Positions 1-8,800 of a stretch of 64,000 bases of DNA are shown one piece after another. The notes beneath the pieces are model-generated. The model searched no databases and was not told where the DNA came from. It worked only from the letters and a program-made list of their open reading frames with translations. A program made the translations under genes and the position numbers. The DNA is taken from contig NZ_BBIW01000001.1 in NCBI RefSeq assembly GCF_000732325.1, positions 124,001-188,000 of the forward strand. Reading direction: 5' to 3'. How positions within the stretch are numbered: position 1 is the first letter of the stretch; every line of letters starts with the position of its first letter. This stretch comes from Paenibacillus sp. TCA20. Its GTDB lineage: Bacteria; Bacillota; Bacilli; Paenibacillales; Paenibacillaceae.

Positions 1-123
1 TTTGAAGACATTCTTCTTGGTCACTCCTTAGGCGATGGTATGTACAAGCACATGAGGCTCATACATAAGGATGCCCAGTACAAGAGAGTTTTAATATTTC
101 AATTGAATGAATCAATTTCATAA
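1..123 (+). CDS. C-terminal end of an unidentified gene cut by the window edge
   Basis: Frame 1 is open from the first base to a TAA at 121-123 and reads 40 residues of ordinary composition (ending QLNESIS). It converges on the PP2C gene, whose stop is 34 bases further on. The family is not recognisable from so short a tail. It could be a chance open frame, because no start or ribosome binding site lies in the window and no terminator follows. Confidence 0.35.
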   Translation, partial: FEDILLGHSLGDGMYKHMRLIHKDAQYKRVLIFQLNESIS

Positions 124-156
124 TACCTTTAGCTGCTTCAATCAAGATCTCATCCA

Positions 157-996
157 TTACGAGGTAAAGCTGATCTCAATAAATGCAGCATCATCCTCAA
201 GACCACCCGTATGATGCGCATCAAGAAGCACTTGAATCTGCTCGTCCGGCAGATGCAATCCGATAGGGTCGAGCTCACCCATACCATCCGTATATAACCT
301 CAGGACAATTTGCTCACTTGATTTGAAGCTTTTCTCATAGACATGCGGAGTTCCACCAATCGGTCCTTGTAGTGTTGACCAACGCTCCGATGTTGCCCTC
401 GTTACTTCAAAGGATTGTTCAAGCTCTGTTCCGTTTTGAAACAAACGTATTCTCGAATCACCCTGCCAGGCAAGCTGAAGAGTGCTGCCTTTTTTTCCAG
501 AGCCAAGCTGAATCCTACCGCAAATATACATAGACTGACTGCCATGCTTCTTCTTCGTCTCCAGCACTTCTCGCAGCATGATTGGAACCTTCTCGTGGTG
601 AACAGCCTGGTATGTACTCAGCTCTCTGGAAGCAGGAATCGTAATATTCGTCAAATACTGCTGCAGACGGGAAACTGACCACTCCTTCGTCTCCAGCATC
701 CATCCATGCAGTGCTTTCCCTAAATATCTTGCAGCAAAATCACCATAATAACTCATAGAGACTCCGTCGCAGAGAACAAATGTACAGACATCGCCTTCCA
801 CATGAATGGCAGCAAAGTCTTGACCATTATCCCCATAGGTTGCCGATTCTGCTGCCAGCCCGTAACCATAACGACATGTTAGCCGTCCTTTATAGGAGGT
901 TAGGGGATGATCTGCTTGCTGTGAACTGACAAAGTGAAAATTCTCTTCCGGATGTGCTTTTTCATGACCAGGCATAGACATTCGCAAAGATTTCAC
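157..996 (-). CDS. PP2C-family serine/threonine phosphatase
   Basis: 279-aa PPM/PP2C-type metal-dependent protein phosphatase that would remove phosphate from Ser/Thr residues in the cytoplasm. Motifs seen: GDNGQD near residues 55-60, LCDGVS near 76-81 and YTDGMGELD, with an acidic EDDAAF near the C-terminus. Together these give the Asp residues that bind the two metals, so it looks catalytically intact. No TM segment. The start is GTG at 996, preceded by GGGGGAG at good spacing. It is the last gene of the secretion cluster, 14 bases after the VWA gene and just after the kinase gene, so the likely substrate is the kinase or a target of the kinase. This is inferred from context. Confidence 0.85.
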   Translation of the reverse strand: MKSLRMSMPGHEKAHPEENFHFVSSQQADHPLTSYKGRLTCRYGYGLAAESATYGDNGQDFAAIHVEGDVCTFVLCDGVSMSYYGDFAARYLGKALHGWMLETKEWSVSRLQQYLTNITIPASRELSTYQAVHHEKVPIMLREVLETKKKHGSQSMYICGRIQLGSGKKGSTLQLAWQGDSRIRLFQNGTELEQSFEVTRATSERWSTLQGPIGGTPHVYEKSFKSSEQIVLRLYTDGMGELDPIGLHLPDEQIQVLLDAHHTGGLEDDAAFIEISFTS

Positions 997-1010
997 TTTC
1001 TAACTCCCCC

Positions 1011-1763
1011 TTACCTGACAGGTGTTGCCGCTGACATTTGAAATCCGATGGACACAAGCTCTGCGCAAGTCCCAGGGAGCATCATTAATGAACCAGGGGC
1101 AAGCAGATAGTCCGCCTCGATAAGCATTTCCCTATAGCTCTCCGGAAGAGGCGATGACATCTTCTTCAATTTTTCTCCATGCTCATCTTTCAGTTCTGTA
1201 TCCTGTGAAATACCGGTCCATCTTCTCGGTTCTGGTATCGGCGCACTCAGCAAATGATCCGAGATAAAAATATTCTCGATCAGCACATTCCCGTCAGGAA
1301 CACTCATATTCATAATTCGTCTGGCAATCGGCTCCGGGTCCTCTCCCGTCGCTACTCCGTCCGTCATATGACATATCAATGGGGCAGGACAATCCTGCAT
1401 AAAGGGAAGCTCCGCCTGCAGGATTTTCTCTGCCTGAAGAAATGCTTTGGCCGAATCCGAGAATCGCATCGGTGTTAAATCCGGAATTGAACCAATCGCT
1501 GCAATTTCGTCTATTCCCTTAACGCCACCGAGCAGATCATACACATCGTCACTGTACGCAAGAATTGCAATTCGATACCTTGGTGTCAATCTGCTCCCTT
1601 TGGTAGAACGGAACACCATTTGACGTATGGCAAGTGACAATGCTTCGTACACGATGTCCATCCTTCTGCGATTTTCCATCATCATATTCATGGATGCACT
1701 AATGTCAATCAAATAAATGATGAGGGCCGGCGTTCTCTGAGATGCTTGTATCGTATAGTTCAT
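1011..1763 (-). CDS. von Willebrand factor A domain protein (TerY-like)
   Basis: 250-aa single-domain VWA protein. The metal-ion-dependent adhesion site is complete: DISAS at residues 20-24, a Thr near 97 (LTPMR) and Asp135 in MTDG. No signal peptide or TM segment, so it should be cytosolic. Stand-alone VWA proteins of this size next to a kinase and a PP2C phosphatase recall the TerY-P triads (VWA, kinase, phosphatase) described in bacterial genome comparisons; there the VWA protein is thought to act as a metal-dependent scaffold. Here it lies between the kinase gene (21 bases upstream) and the phosphatase gene (14 bases downstream), which suggests one transcript. Confidence 0.85.
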   Translation of the reverse strand: MNYTIQASQRTPALIIYLIDISASMNMMMENRRRMDIVYEALSLAIRQMVFRSTKGSRLTPRYRIAILAYSDDVYDLLGGVKGIDEIAAIGSIPDLTPMRFSDSAKAFLQAEKILQAELPFMQDCPAPLICHMTDGVATGEDPEPIARRIMNMSVPDGNVLIENIFISDHLLSAPIPEPRRWTGISQDTELKDEHGEKLKKMSSPLPESYREMLIEADYLLAPGSLMMLPGTCAELVSIGFQMSAATPVR

Positions 1764-1784
1764 GACCGTTCATTCACCCCTAGT

Positions 1785-3911
1785 TTAAATATCAGGCAAT
1801 TTATAGCTTCTATTTCTAATAAATTTATAGATATGTGACTTACGCTGTCCCACTTTCCCTACTCCAGCAAAATACTCAGCATCCTGGTTGTACAGATCCA
1901 TAAAGTTATTTGCGTGTTCTCTCGCAGGTTCAATCTTGCGTCCTTGCTGTGCATTATAGGCAAGATTGTAATAGGCGATGAGCTGCTTGACGTTCTGAGC
2001 ACGCTTCTGCTTGAGTGCCGCCTTCTCCTTCGCCGCTTTTTCTGCCGCTGCTTTTTGTGCTGCTTTTTCTGCAGCTGCTGCAGCTGCGGCCTTAGCTTGA
2101 GCCTGTTTGGTCGCTTCTGCCTTCGCGGCAGCCTCTTTCGCAGCTGCTGTATCCGCTTCAGCCTGGCGGGCTTTCTTCTCTTCAAGCTGGGCTAGATAAG
2201 CCTCATATTTGGCCTGCTTATCATACTTCGCCTGGAGCGCAGCCTTTTCCTTCGCCTTTTGCTTCGCTTCTACCTGAGCTAGATATGCCTCATACTTCGC
2301 CTGCTTCTCATATTTGGCCTGCAGTACAGCACGCTCTTTCTCTGCAGCTATACGGGCTTTCTCTTCCTCAGCTTGCTTCAAAGCGAGCTCAGCCTCTTGT
2401 TTTTTCTTATTTTCTTCAGCAAGCTTTGCCGCTTCCTCTGCTTTCTTGGCCTGCTCCTGCTTCTCAAGCTCTGCCTGACGCTGAGCCTCGAGCTGCTTCG
2501 TCTCCGCCTGTTCAGCCAGTGTATGCATTCCAGGAATTGCAATGATGCCGATTAAAAGTACTGCTGCACCAGCCATAACCGCTTTACGGCTTCGGAGTTT
2601 AGAGAAGCGTGAACTCTTCTTGGGCTCCTCCGTCCCTGTAGACAGAGCATCTTCAATCTGGTGAATCGCTGCTGCAATCTCAACATACAGAGCCGTTCCA
2701 GACTTCTCCAATCGCAGTGCTGTTTTATATAAGTCGAGAGCAGCATCCAGCTCTCCCTTGCTTTCTTTAACAGATGCATCCTGAAGCAATCGGTCCAGCT
2801 GCTCCTTGTCGGTCCTTGAATTTGCTGAATTAATGAGGGGTGGTTCGTCTGCAGGAGATAACTCGGCGCCGCTCCCATCCTCAGGCATTATGGTTGCGGC
2901 TGCAGCACCTATAGAGCTCGTATCTTCAATACCAGCGGATTGAACTTCATTACTGCTGTTTTGTACGGGTACTGCATTCAGGTCAATTGTAGATATGGCT
3001 ACCAGCCATTCACCAAATGTAGGGCAGCTGCTTAAATCTTGGCTATGCCATGCTCTGCCGAACAGCTCTGCTACTTTGGGTCCAAATCTGGAGTCAAGTG
3101 ATTGCTGGAGCCTGCGATACCGCTCACAGCTCGTTTGAAGCTCTCTTTGATCGAAGTAGCTCTCTCCATAAGTTCGGTTGACAATTTCCGGGTCACTGAA
3201 ACCTAGCATTTCTGCTAAGATTACCGCTCCTGCAAACCTGTCAGCATAGCTGCTCCACAAGCCGCTATTCACGATCCGGTGAGCTGCATAGCCGGCTGAA
3301 CCCGCGAGAAGTGCATCCGGCCGATCCATTTTTGGACTATACAACTGCTCTACGTCGACTAATTCAACTGCAGCAGCTCCTTCAGGCCGTTCTACTTCGG
3401 AAAAAAACGGAACCAAGACATTCGGTGCCGAGAGATCACAGTGTGCGATACCTCTCTGCTCCATCGCCGAACCTATACTTGCAAGCGACGAAGCTAGAAT
3501 AACGCTCTCTTCTGTCGTCAGCTGCTTCTTATCACAGATGATATCAAACCAGCTGATGCCATCGACCCAAGGCATGAGCACTGAATAGAGCAGATCTCCA
3601 TGCTCACTTATTAATCTTCCGTTTCTTTCAGGAGTGAGCACGTCTCGTTTACATACCTGCAGGCCTGATATTTCACTGTATTTCTCCATCTGCTCCGATT
3701 GGTATACCATAGCCGGAACACGGAATTTAGGAAAGAATACCTTCAGGGCTTTTGCCTCATATTCGTGTCCATTCTGCGGCACTAGTTTATACACCGTGCC
3801 CTGCCTTCCTGTTTGTGCGTATGCAATTCCTGGAGCTGCCGGATGTTGTCCTACCACATATTTCTCACCATGAATAAGGATCTCATCACCGGGTTTAGGT
3901 TGAAAAGACAT
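1785..3911 (-). CDS. Membrane-anchored protein kinase with coiled-coil C-terminal half, EssB-like layout
   Basis: 708 aa from the second ATG at 3911; the first ATG at 3917 directly abuts the Shine-Dalgarno sequence. Residues 1-310 are a protein kinase fold: G-loop GRQGT 35-39, Lys57, catalytic HCD 157-159 with Asn164, and Asp186 in DVE replacing DFG. The key residues for phosphotransfer are therefore present. Residues about 374-415 look TPR-like. A single TM helix lies at about 444-462. An Ala/Lys/Glu-rich coiled coil follows, with two copies of a YEKQAKYEAYLAQ-type unit, then a conserved-looking C-terminal tail of about 70 residues. The cytosolic kinase fold, TM and helical C-terminal order matches EssB/YukC of type VII systems, where the domain is a pseudokinase. 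No separate essB is present. The EssB role is an inference; the kinase call is firm. Confidence 0.8.
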   Translation of the reverse strand: MSFQPKPGDEILIHGEKYVVGQHPAAPGIAYAQTGRQGTVYKLVPQNGHEYEAKALKVFFPKFRVPAMVYQSEQMEKYSEISGLQVCKRDVLTPERNGRLISEHGDLLYSVLMPWVDGISWFDIICDKKQLTTEESVILASSLASIGSAMEQRGIAHCDLSAPNVLVPFFSEVERPEGAAAVELVDVEQLYSPKMDRPDALLAGSAGYAAHRIVNSGLWSSYADRFAGAVILAEMLGFSDPEIVNRTYGESYFDQRELQTSCERYRRLQQSLDSRFGPKVAELFGRAWHSQDLSSCPTFGEWLVAISTIDLNAVPVQNSSNEVQSAGIEDTSSIGAAAATIMPEDGSGAELSPADEPPLINSANSRTDKEQLDRLLQDASVKESKGELDAALDLYKTALRLEKSGTALYVEIAAAIHQIEDALSTGTEEPKKSSRFSKLRSRKAVMAGAAVLLIGIIAIPGMHTLAEQAETKQLEAQRQAELEKQEQAKKAEEAAKLAEENKKKQEAELALKQAEEEKARIAAEKERAVLQAKYEKQAKYEAYLAQVEAKQKAKEKAALQAKYDKQAKYEAYLAQLEEKKARQAEADTAAAKEAAAKAEATKQAQAKAAAAAAAEKAAQKAAAEKAAKEKAALKQKRAQNVKQLIAYYNLAYNAQQGRKIEPAREHANNFMDLYNQDAEYFAGVGKVGQRKSHIYKFIRNRSYKLPDI

Positions 3912-3941
3912 GAACATCCCTCTCTTTTAACGTTGTGATGC

Positions 3942-3975
3942 AAGAAAACCGGAAGTTCGTGAAAACTCCCGGTTT
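3942..3975 (-). terminator. Intrinsic terminator between the WXG100 gene and the kinase gene
   Basis: Read on the minus strand, a 12-bp stem (arms 3964-3975 and 3946-3957, one G-U pair) is followed by TTTTCTT. It lies 32 bases after the WXG100 stop and 30 bases before the kinase start. It would end most transcripts after the small secreted protein and let fewer continue into the kinase-VWA-phosphatase genes. Confidence 0.75.
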
Positions 3976-4007
3976 CCTTAAGTAATATTAAGTACAGATA
4001 ATTGCTA

Positions 4008-4283
4008 TTAACGAGATTGGTCAACCTGACGGAATTTCGCAGCGATTGCTGTCAGTTCCTGGCTGATGCTATTCAAAGTTTGAACAAAGCTTTGCATTTG
4101 CTTGCTAGCCTCTTGGAATTCTTGGAAGAAACGTTGTTTCGTCATACCTTCCCATTGTCCTTCCATTCCATTGATGGATTGAGTCAAGCTGGAAACGATC
4201 TGTTGACTTTGTTCACCACTTTGTTTGAATTGGTTTGCTACTTGGTCTACCTGTTCTGGGGATATTAAAATACGTCCTGACAT
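4008..4283 (-). CDS. WXG100 family type VII secretion substrate (EsxA/YukE-like)
   Basis: 91-aa helical hairpin protein starting MSGRILISPEQV, with the hallmark Trp-Glu-Gly turn (GQWEGM) at about residues 43-48 and amphipathic helices on each side. This is the size and layout of secreted ESAT-6-like proteins. The start at 4283 is chosen because AAGGAGG precedes it; an upstream in-frame ATG at 4346 has no ribosome binding site and would add 21 residues foreign to the family. It is downstream of the motor gene and directly followed by a terminator, which suits a substrate needed in higher amounts than the machine. It probably dimerises, either with itself or with the 172-aa WXG-like neighbour (inference). 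Confidence 0.9.
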   Translation of the reverse strand: MSGRILISPEQVDQVANQFKQSGEQSQQIVSSLTQSINGMEGQWEGMTKQRFFQEFQEASKQMQSFVQTLNSISQELTAIAAKFRQVDQSR

Positions 4284-4348
4284 AGTAGGGCCTTCCTCCT
4301 TTTTCATCTGCAAATATTTAGGTAAAACACATGAAAATTGTACCAAAC

Positions 4349-4363
4349 GACACAGGATGTGTC
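4349..4363. promoter_or_regulatory. Perfect 6-3-6 inverted repeat upstream of the WXG100 gene
   Basis: GACACA-GGA-TGTGTC lies 65 bases upstream of the WXG100 start codon, inside the 158-base gap after the 172-aa gene. A weak -35-like TTGGTA on the minus strand sits directly next to it. The palindrome could be an operator for separate expression of the secreted protein, but no convincing -10 was found, so it may only be an mRNA hairpin. Confidence 0.35.
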
Positions 4364-4441
4364 TAAAGTCATTGGTCCTATTTGTAATTCACCTAAAAAT
4401 AAGCCTATGAAACTGCATTTAACATCAAGTTGACAAAAATT

Positions 4442-4960
4442 TTAACCAACCTTTGCTCCTAGAGAAGGGTCAGTAAACTTCCACCCTGCCGGGTTCAGCT
4501 CGGTAGCTAACCGCAGGGTCCCCATATCATTCAGCTGATCCTCCGGACTCCAGGATTGCTGAATGGCCATGACAGCAGACCTAGGATTAGACACCGAAAA
4601 TACCAAAGGCTTGTCGCTCTTAACGGATTCCAGGTGCTGAGATTGCAGCATACGCATCGGTGAAACGTTGGTGTAATCAACATGAGCTAAAAACGAATGA
4701 TAATCTTCGTCAGCTTGCTTGAAATGATTTGCCTTGCGAAGCAGTTCGGAGCTAAATCTCTCAAGTTCCAATTCAATATGTCCGGCGAGCTGCTTCGACC
4801 TCATCCATTCATACACAATTCCCTCATGAACGGCGGTATCGCCTTCTATTCTACCAAGGGCTTGTTCTAGACCAACAACAATTTGCTGAATTTGCTCCGC
4901 CGCATGCTGAAGCTGCCCGCTAAGCGTCCGAAGCACATCCGGTTCCACACGAATGCGCAT
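4442..4960 (-). CDS. WXG100-like helical protein with C-terminal extension
   Basis: 172 aa from the ATG at 4960 (AAAGG eight bases upstream); earlier GTG/ATG codons are too close to the ribosome binding site. Residues 1-95 are two amphipathic helices of ESAT-6/WXG100 length, but the WXG turn is not kept. Residues about 96-172 form an extension without a recognisable domain (contains MLQSQHLESV and SWSPEDQLND). The upstream gene ends at 4966, five bases before this start, so translation is probably coupled. It may be a secreted partner of the true WXG100 protein or a component that binds it. No exact family could be named. Confidence 0.6.
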   Translation of the reverse strand: MRIRVEPDVLRTLSGQLQHAAEQIQQIVVGLEQALGRIEGDTAVHEGIVYEWMRSKQLAGHIELELERFSSELLRKANHFKQADEDYHSFLAHVDYTNVSPMRMLQSQHLESVKSDKPLVFSVSNPRSAVMAIQQSWSPEDQLNDMGTLRLATELNPAGWKFTDPSLGAKVG

Positions 4961-4965
4961 ATACA

Positions 4966-5799
4966 TCACCTTTCTTCATGATCTGCTGGCTGTATCAGCC
5001 ACTCTAGAAGCATATCTTTAAAGTCTCCTTGACCCATCGGCGTAGCGATAAGCCAATCGCCTTTACCTACTGTGCTCATACGAAAAAGCCAGTTCATAGA
5101 GCTGCTGGAGATAAAAGCAGCAGACTGTGAGTCCCACTTCTCTCCAGTCCATACAAGCAGCTGAAGCTCCCCTTCAGTCTCTTGATGGATAATTGCTCGA
5201 GCCAAAGCTGCTGCTCCCTGGGCATCGTAACATGCCTCGGACAAACGGCCGGTCAATGTTTCTTCATCAAGAAGAGAATCATTCACGATCTCAAAAAAAC
5301 GCTTCTTCGAGAACATCAAAGCCGGAATATCGTTCTTTGTGTGCTCTGTGCCCCATTTAATCTTGCTCATAACCGATTTACAGGCCTGTTCAACATCGCC
5401 CAGGTCTGATAACTGGTAGGTATAAGGCTCCTCTTGTGTCGGGATCAATTCCACTACGCGTTCATTTGTACAGTGCAGATAACCCTTGTAATTCGCTCCT
5501 CGCTTCTTCTTTATTTCAAAACGACAAGCTCTGGAGGATAAGCCTGCAATAGCCACTCTTGAGAACACGGTTGGTGTCATGATGAGTTCACTGGAGTCTT
5601 GATCTCGGGTTAAATACCCTTTCGTTAATAACTCTTCTTTGGTATTCTCCCATTCCATTACGATATCCTCTGTCAGATATCCTATAAAGGGGTCCTCAAT
5701 GCCAAGCAATCGATCAGAACCTATGATCCCTGCCAGAAAGAACAGTTCCTTCTGTTCCAGTGTTACTACTTTCTGTTTGGAATGATGAACCGTCAACAT
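4966..5799 (-). CDS. Unknown 277-aa secretion-locus protein, possibly EspG-like
   Basis: Soluble 277-aa protein with no signal peptide or TM. The start has GGAGGTGGCTCATA before it. The N-terminal pattern (QKELFFLAGIIG, then an Leu-rich helix ending LLTKGYL) followed by alternating strands, and a Trp-rich C-terminal part (WTGEKWDS, NWLF, EWLIQ), recalls the general pattern of EspG-type chaperones of mycobacterial type VII systems. That is only a pattern impression without residue-level proof. It lies 16 bases after the motor gene and just before the WXG-like protein, a natural place for a substrate chaperone. Other possibilities are a cytosolic adaptor or a regulator. Confidence 0.5.
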   Translation of the reverse strand: MLTVHHSKQKVVTLEQKELFFLAGIIGSDRLLGIEDPFIGYLTEDIVMEWENTKEELLTKGYLTRDQDSSELIMTPTVFSRVAIAGLSSRACRFEIKKKRGANYKGYLHCTNERVVELIPTQEEPYTYQLSDLGDVEQACKSVMSKIKWGTEHTKNDIPALMFSKKRFFEIVNDSLLDEETLTGRLSEACYDAQGAAALARAIIHQETEGELQLLVWTGEKWDSQSAAFISSSSMNWLFRMSTVGKGDWLIATPMGQGDFKDMLLEWLIQPADHEER

Positions 5800-5815
5800 T
5801 ATGAGCCACCTCCCT

Positions 5816-8800
5816 TCAAACTACAACATGCCATCGGTCGCGAATTTTTTCGATCCAATCGGCACGTTCCATATTGTTATTCCATGGCAGCGCTGCTTTA
5901 ATCCTGGAAAATCTCCGTTTTATATAGTACCCCTGTCCTGCCGGCAGGACTTTCAGACCATTAGAACCTGTATTCGACTCTGAGAAAGGAATCCGGAAGA
6001 ACGACAAATCGTTAGGGTCCAACGTCCCGAACAACAGTCCGCTTTGGGTCGCTTTAATATCCGTTACCCAGTCGGCTCCGAATGTCGGGAAATCAGCGGC
6101 AACTCCCGCGATAATTACATGCACGCCGCGATCTCTGCCTTGACGTACAATAGCAGCCAGTTGATCTTTCATCGTAAAATCATTCATCTGTTTCGCAAGT
6201 GTATCTGCATCATCTATAAACAATACAATCTCAGGACCACAGCGATCTGTTGTAAGCCTCATGACCATATCATATACTTCCTGTATTAACGGACCAAGCT
6301 CTTCATCCCTAGAAGCATTCTTACGTATATGAGGCAGATTGGACAGCCGGCTTAAGCCTTCTTCCCCATACCTCGTATCTATCGAATACATATGAAGTTC
6401 CTCAGGACTATAATGGTATGCTAAGGACAGCATCCATGTCAGCATAAAGCTGGTCTTCCCACTCTCAAGTGGACTTGCAACCATAAAATGCGGACCTTCA
6501 CGAAGACTGATATTAAACACTTCCAGGTCATCTGTCATGAGTCCAACGGGCACATTATATATCTCTCTCTGTTCCTGACTCCGTGTATGCTGTGTATTCT
6601 CCAGCACTTCTGCAAGTGTAATGACTTCAGGAAGTGGATCTATCTTCTGAGGTATCGAGCCCGTGTACGTCTGATTAACGTTACCAATCATAGCTCTTAG
6701 CTGGTCCGCTCGCTCTGCCTCATCTGTACCTGTTACAGGCAGAACCGTTTGAAACTCAAGTGGAGGTACATGCCCTTTAACAAGACCACGACCCGGAGGA
6801 TATCCGTTAGGGACACGTGCCGGTCTTCCAACCGCATAATAATAGTCGCTGGGATCTGCCATTTCAAAAGAAACCGCATTAGTTATGTTGCTTCTGATCT
6901 TCTCGAAAATGTCAGTTATACGATTGGCCGTGACTACAAAAGTAATGCCGAGGCTTACGCCTTCTCTCAAGAATAGCTCCAGCTGCTCATTCTCATCCGG
7001 GTATGAATTTCGGAAGGATAAGTATCCGTCAATCCATACGATAATTTGCGGTAAGGTTTGTCCTGTGCTTCGGCGATAGGAGGTAACCGTCTTGACCCCT
7101 GCTTCAGCAATTAATTCTCTTCTTTGCATGAAGACTTTGGCTAAATAACGAAACAGCCGCTTAATTCGATCATCATCCTCAGCAGACATCACACCTCCAA
7201 TTTGCGGAAGCTGTCTAAAGTCACGCATCATTCTGCCCATATCAATAACATATCCATGCCAATTGCTGCAGCTTCTGGCAAGCGACATGATCATCGTCTG
7301 CACAAAGGTTGTTTTGCCAAGGCCAGGCATTCCGTATACAGCCAGATGACCTTGTCCTAAGTTAATGGACATGGGCACCTGCTTCTGGTTCGTCAGATCA
7401 TCTACAATACCGACAACCGGTTCCAGCTCGTCGGTAAGAGCGGAGCCTGAGCTCTCTGAAACTGCCCCATCCATAACCAGCTCTTCCCATTGAATTAATT
7501 CTGGCAATGGAGGGAGCCACGGACCTTGTAATCTCTCAATACCCGCTTGCTCGGCTACCTCTGAGATGTGATCAATAAAGACTTGAAGCTGCTTAGAGGA
7601 GCCTTCCGACTGCATCATGGATACTCTCTCGCCCGTTAACAGAGGCTCTCGCTTACCATTTAATCTAACTTCCATAAGTGGAAGTGAAGAAGCACTGTCA
7701 TCCGTATGTGAGGTATAAGGAGCTCCACTCCATGCAAATTGCATTTCTTCAAATACTTCGTCACTGCCGACCTGGAAATAACCACGGCCCGGCTTCGTGA
7801 TCCAGGCAGCATTCGGAATCTTGATCATATCCCGGCTGTCTCCCTCGCTTTGAACACGTAAACATATTCTAAATCTGGAGTTACTCCAAATTTTATCGTC
7901 AACGACACCAGCAGGTTTTTGCGTGGCCAGAATCAAATGCACACCCAGCGTTCTGCCGATGGCAGCTATACTGATCAGTTCATCCATGAACTCCGGCTGC
8001 TCCCGTTTCAGCTGTGCGAACTCATCAATAATAATGACAAGATGCGGCAGCGGCTCGGCCTGGTGTGAACCCAGCCATTTATAATACTCATCAATATGCT
8101 GCAAATTTCCAGCATCATTCAGAATTTTCTGTCGACGTACCAGCTCAGCACGAAGTGATATTTTTGCTCTTTCCATTAGTGATTGGTCAAGGTTTGTAAT
8201 CGTCCCGACGACATGAGGCAGCTTCTCAAATGTGTTGGACATCCCACCGCCCTTATAGTCGATCAACATAAATGCCAAGTCATGAGGGTGAAATTCGGAG
8301 GCTAGAGATGCAACGATCGATTGGATTACCTCACTCTTACCCGATCCTGTTGTTCCGGCAATCAGACCGTGCGGACCGTGCCCCTGACGCTCAATCTTGT
8401 CATGAAGATTAAGATACACTCTCTTGCCGCCAGCTCTGACTCCCATGGGTACCGGCAATGTGTTAGGAAATCTGTTCCGGGACCATCTGTCAGCTACATC
8501 AAGCTGTTCCACTCTGGATACTTCCATCATATCGAATAAAGGCAGCAGAGGAGGTATTTCGGAAGCAGAGGAGCGCTTCAATCGAAGCGGAGCCATATTT
8601 CGCGCACAAATTTCCGCCTCGGACCGTGTCATTCGATCGGGTACAAAAGTCTGATGAATGACATCCGCCTGTTCGGTCTTCTTGGAGTAGCTTCCTTCGT
8701 TCTTTCCAGCCTCCACAACGAGCTGACAATGCATCGGCAAATGCTCTTTGCGAGAAGCCAGTATAATCGTACAAGTTGTGATCGCTTCAGGATCTTCCAG

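Noticed and set aside
1859..2555. Several open frames opposite or beside the kinase gene's coiled-coil region
   Set aside because: They are mirror frames of Ala/Lys/Glu-rich repeats, with low-complexity Arg/Gln or Leu/Cys composition and no ribosome binding sites.
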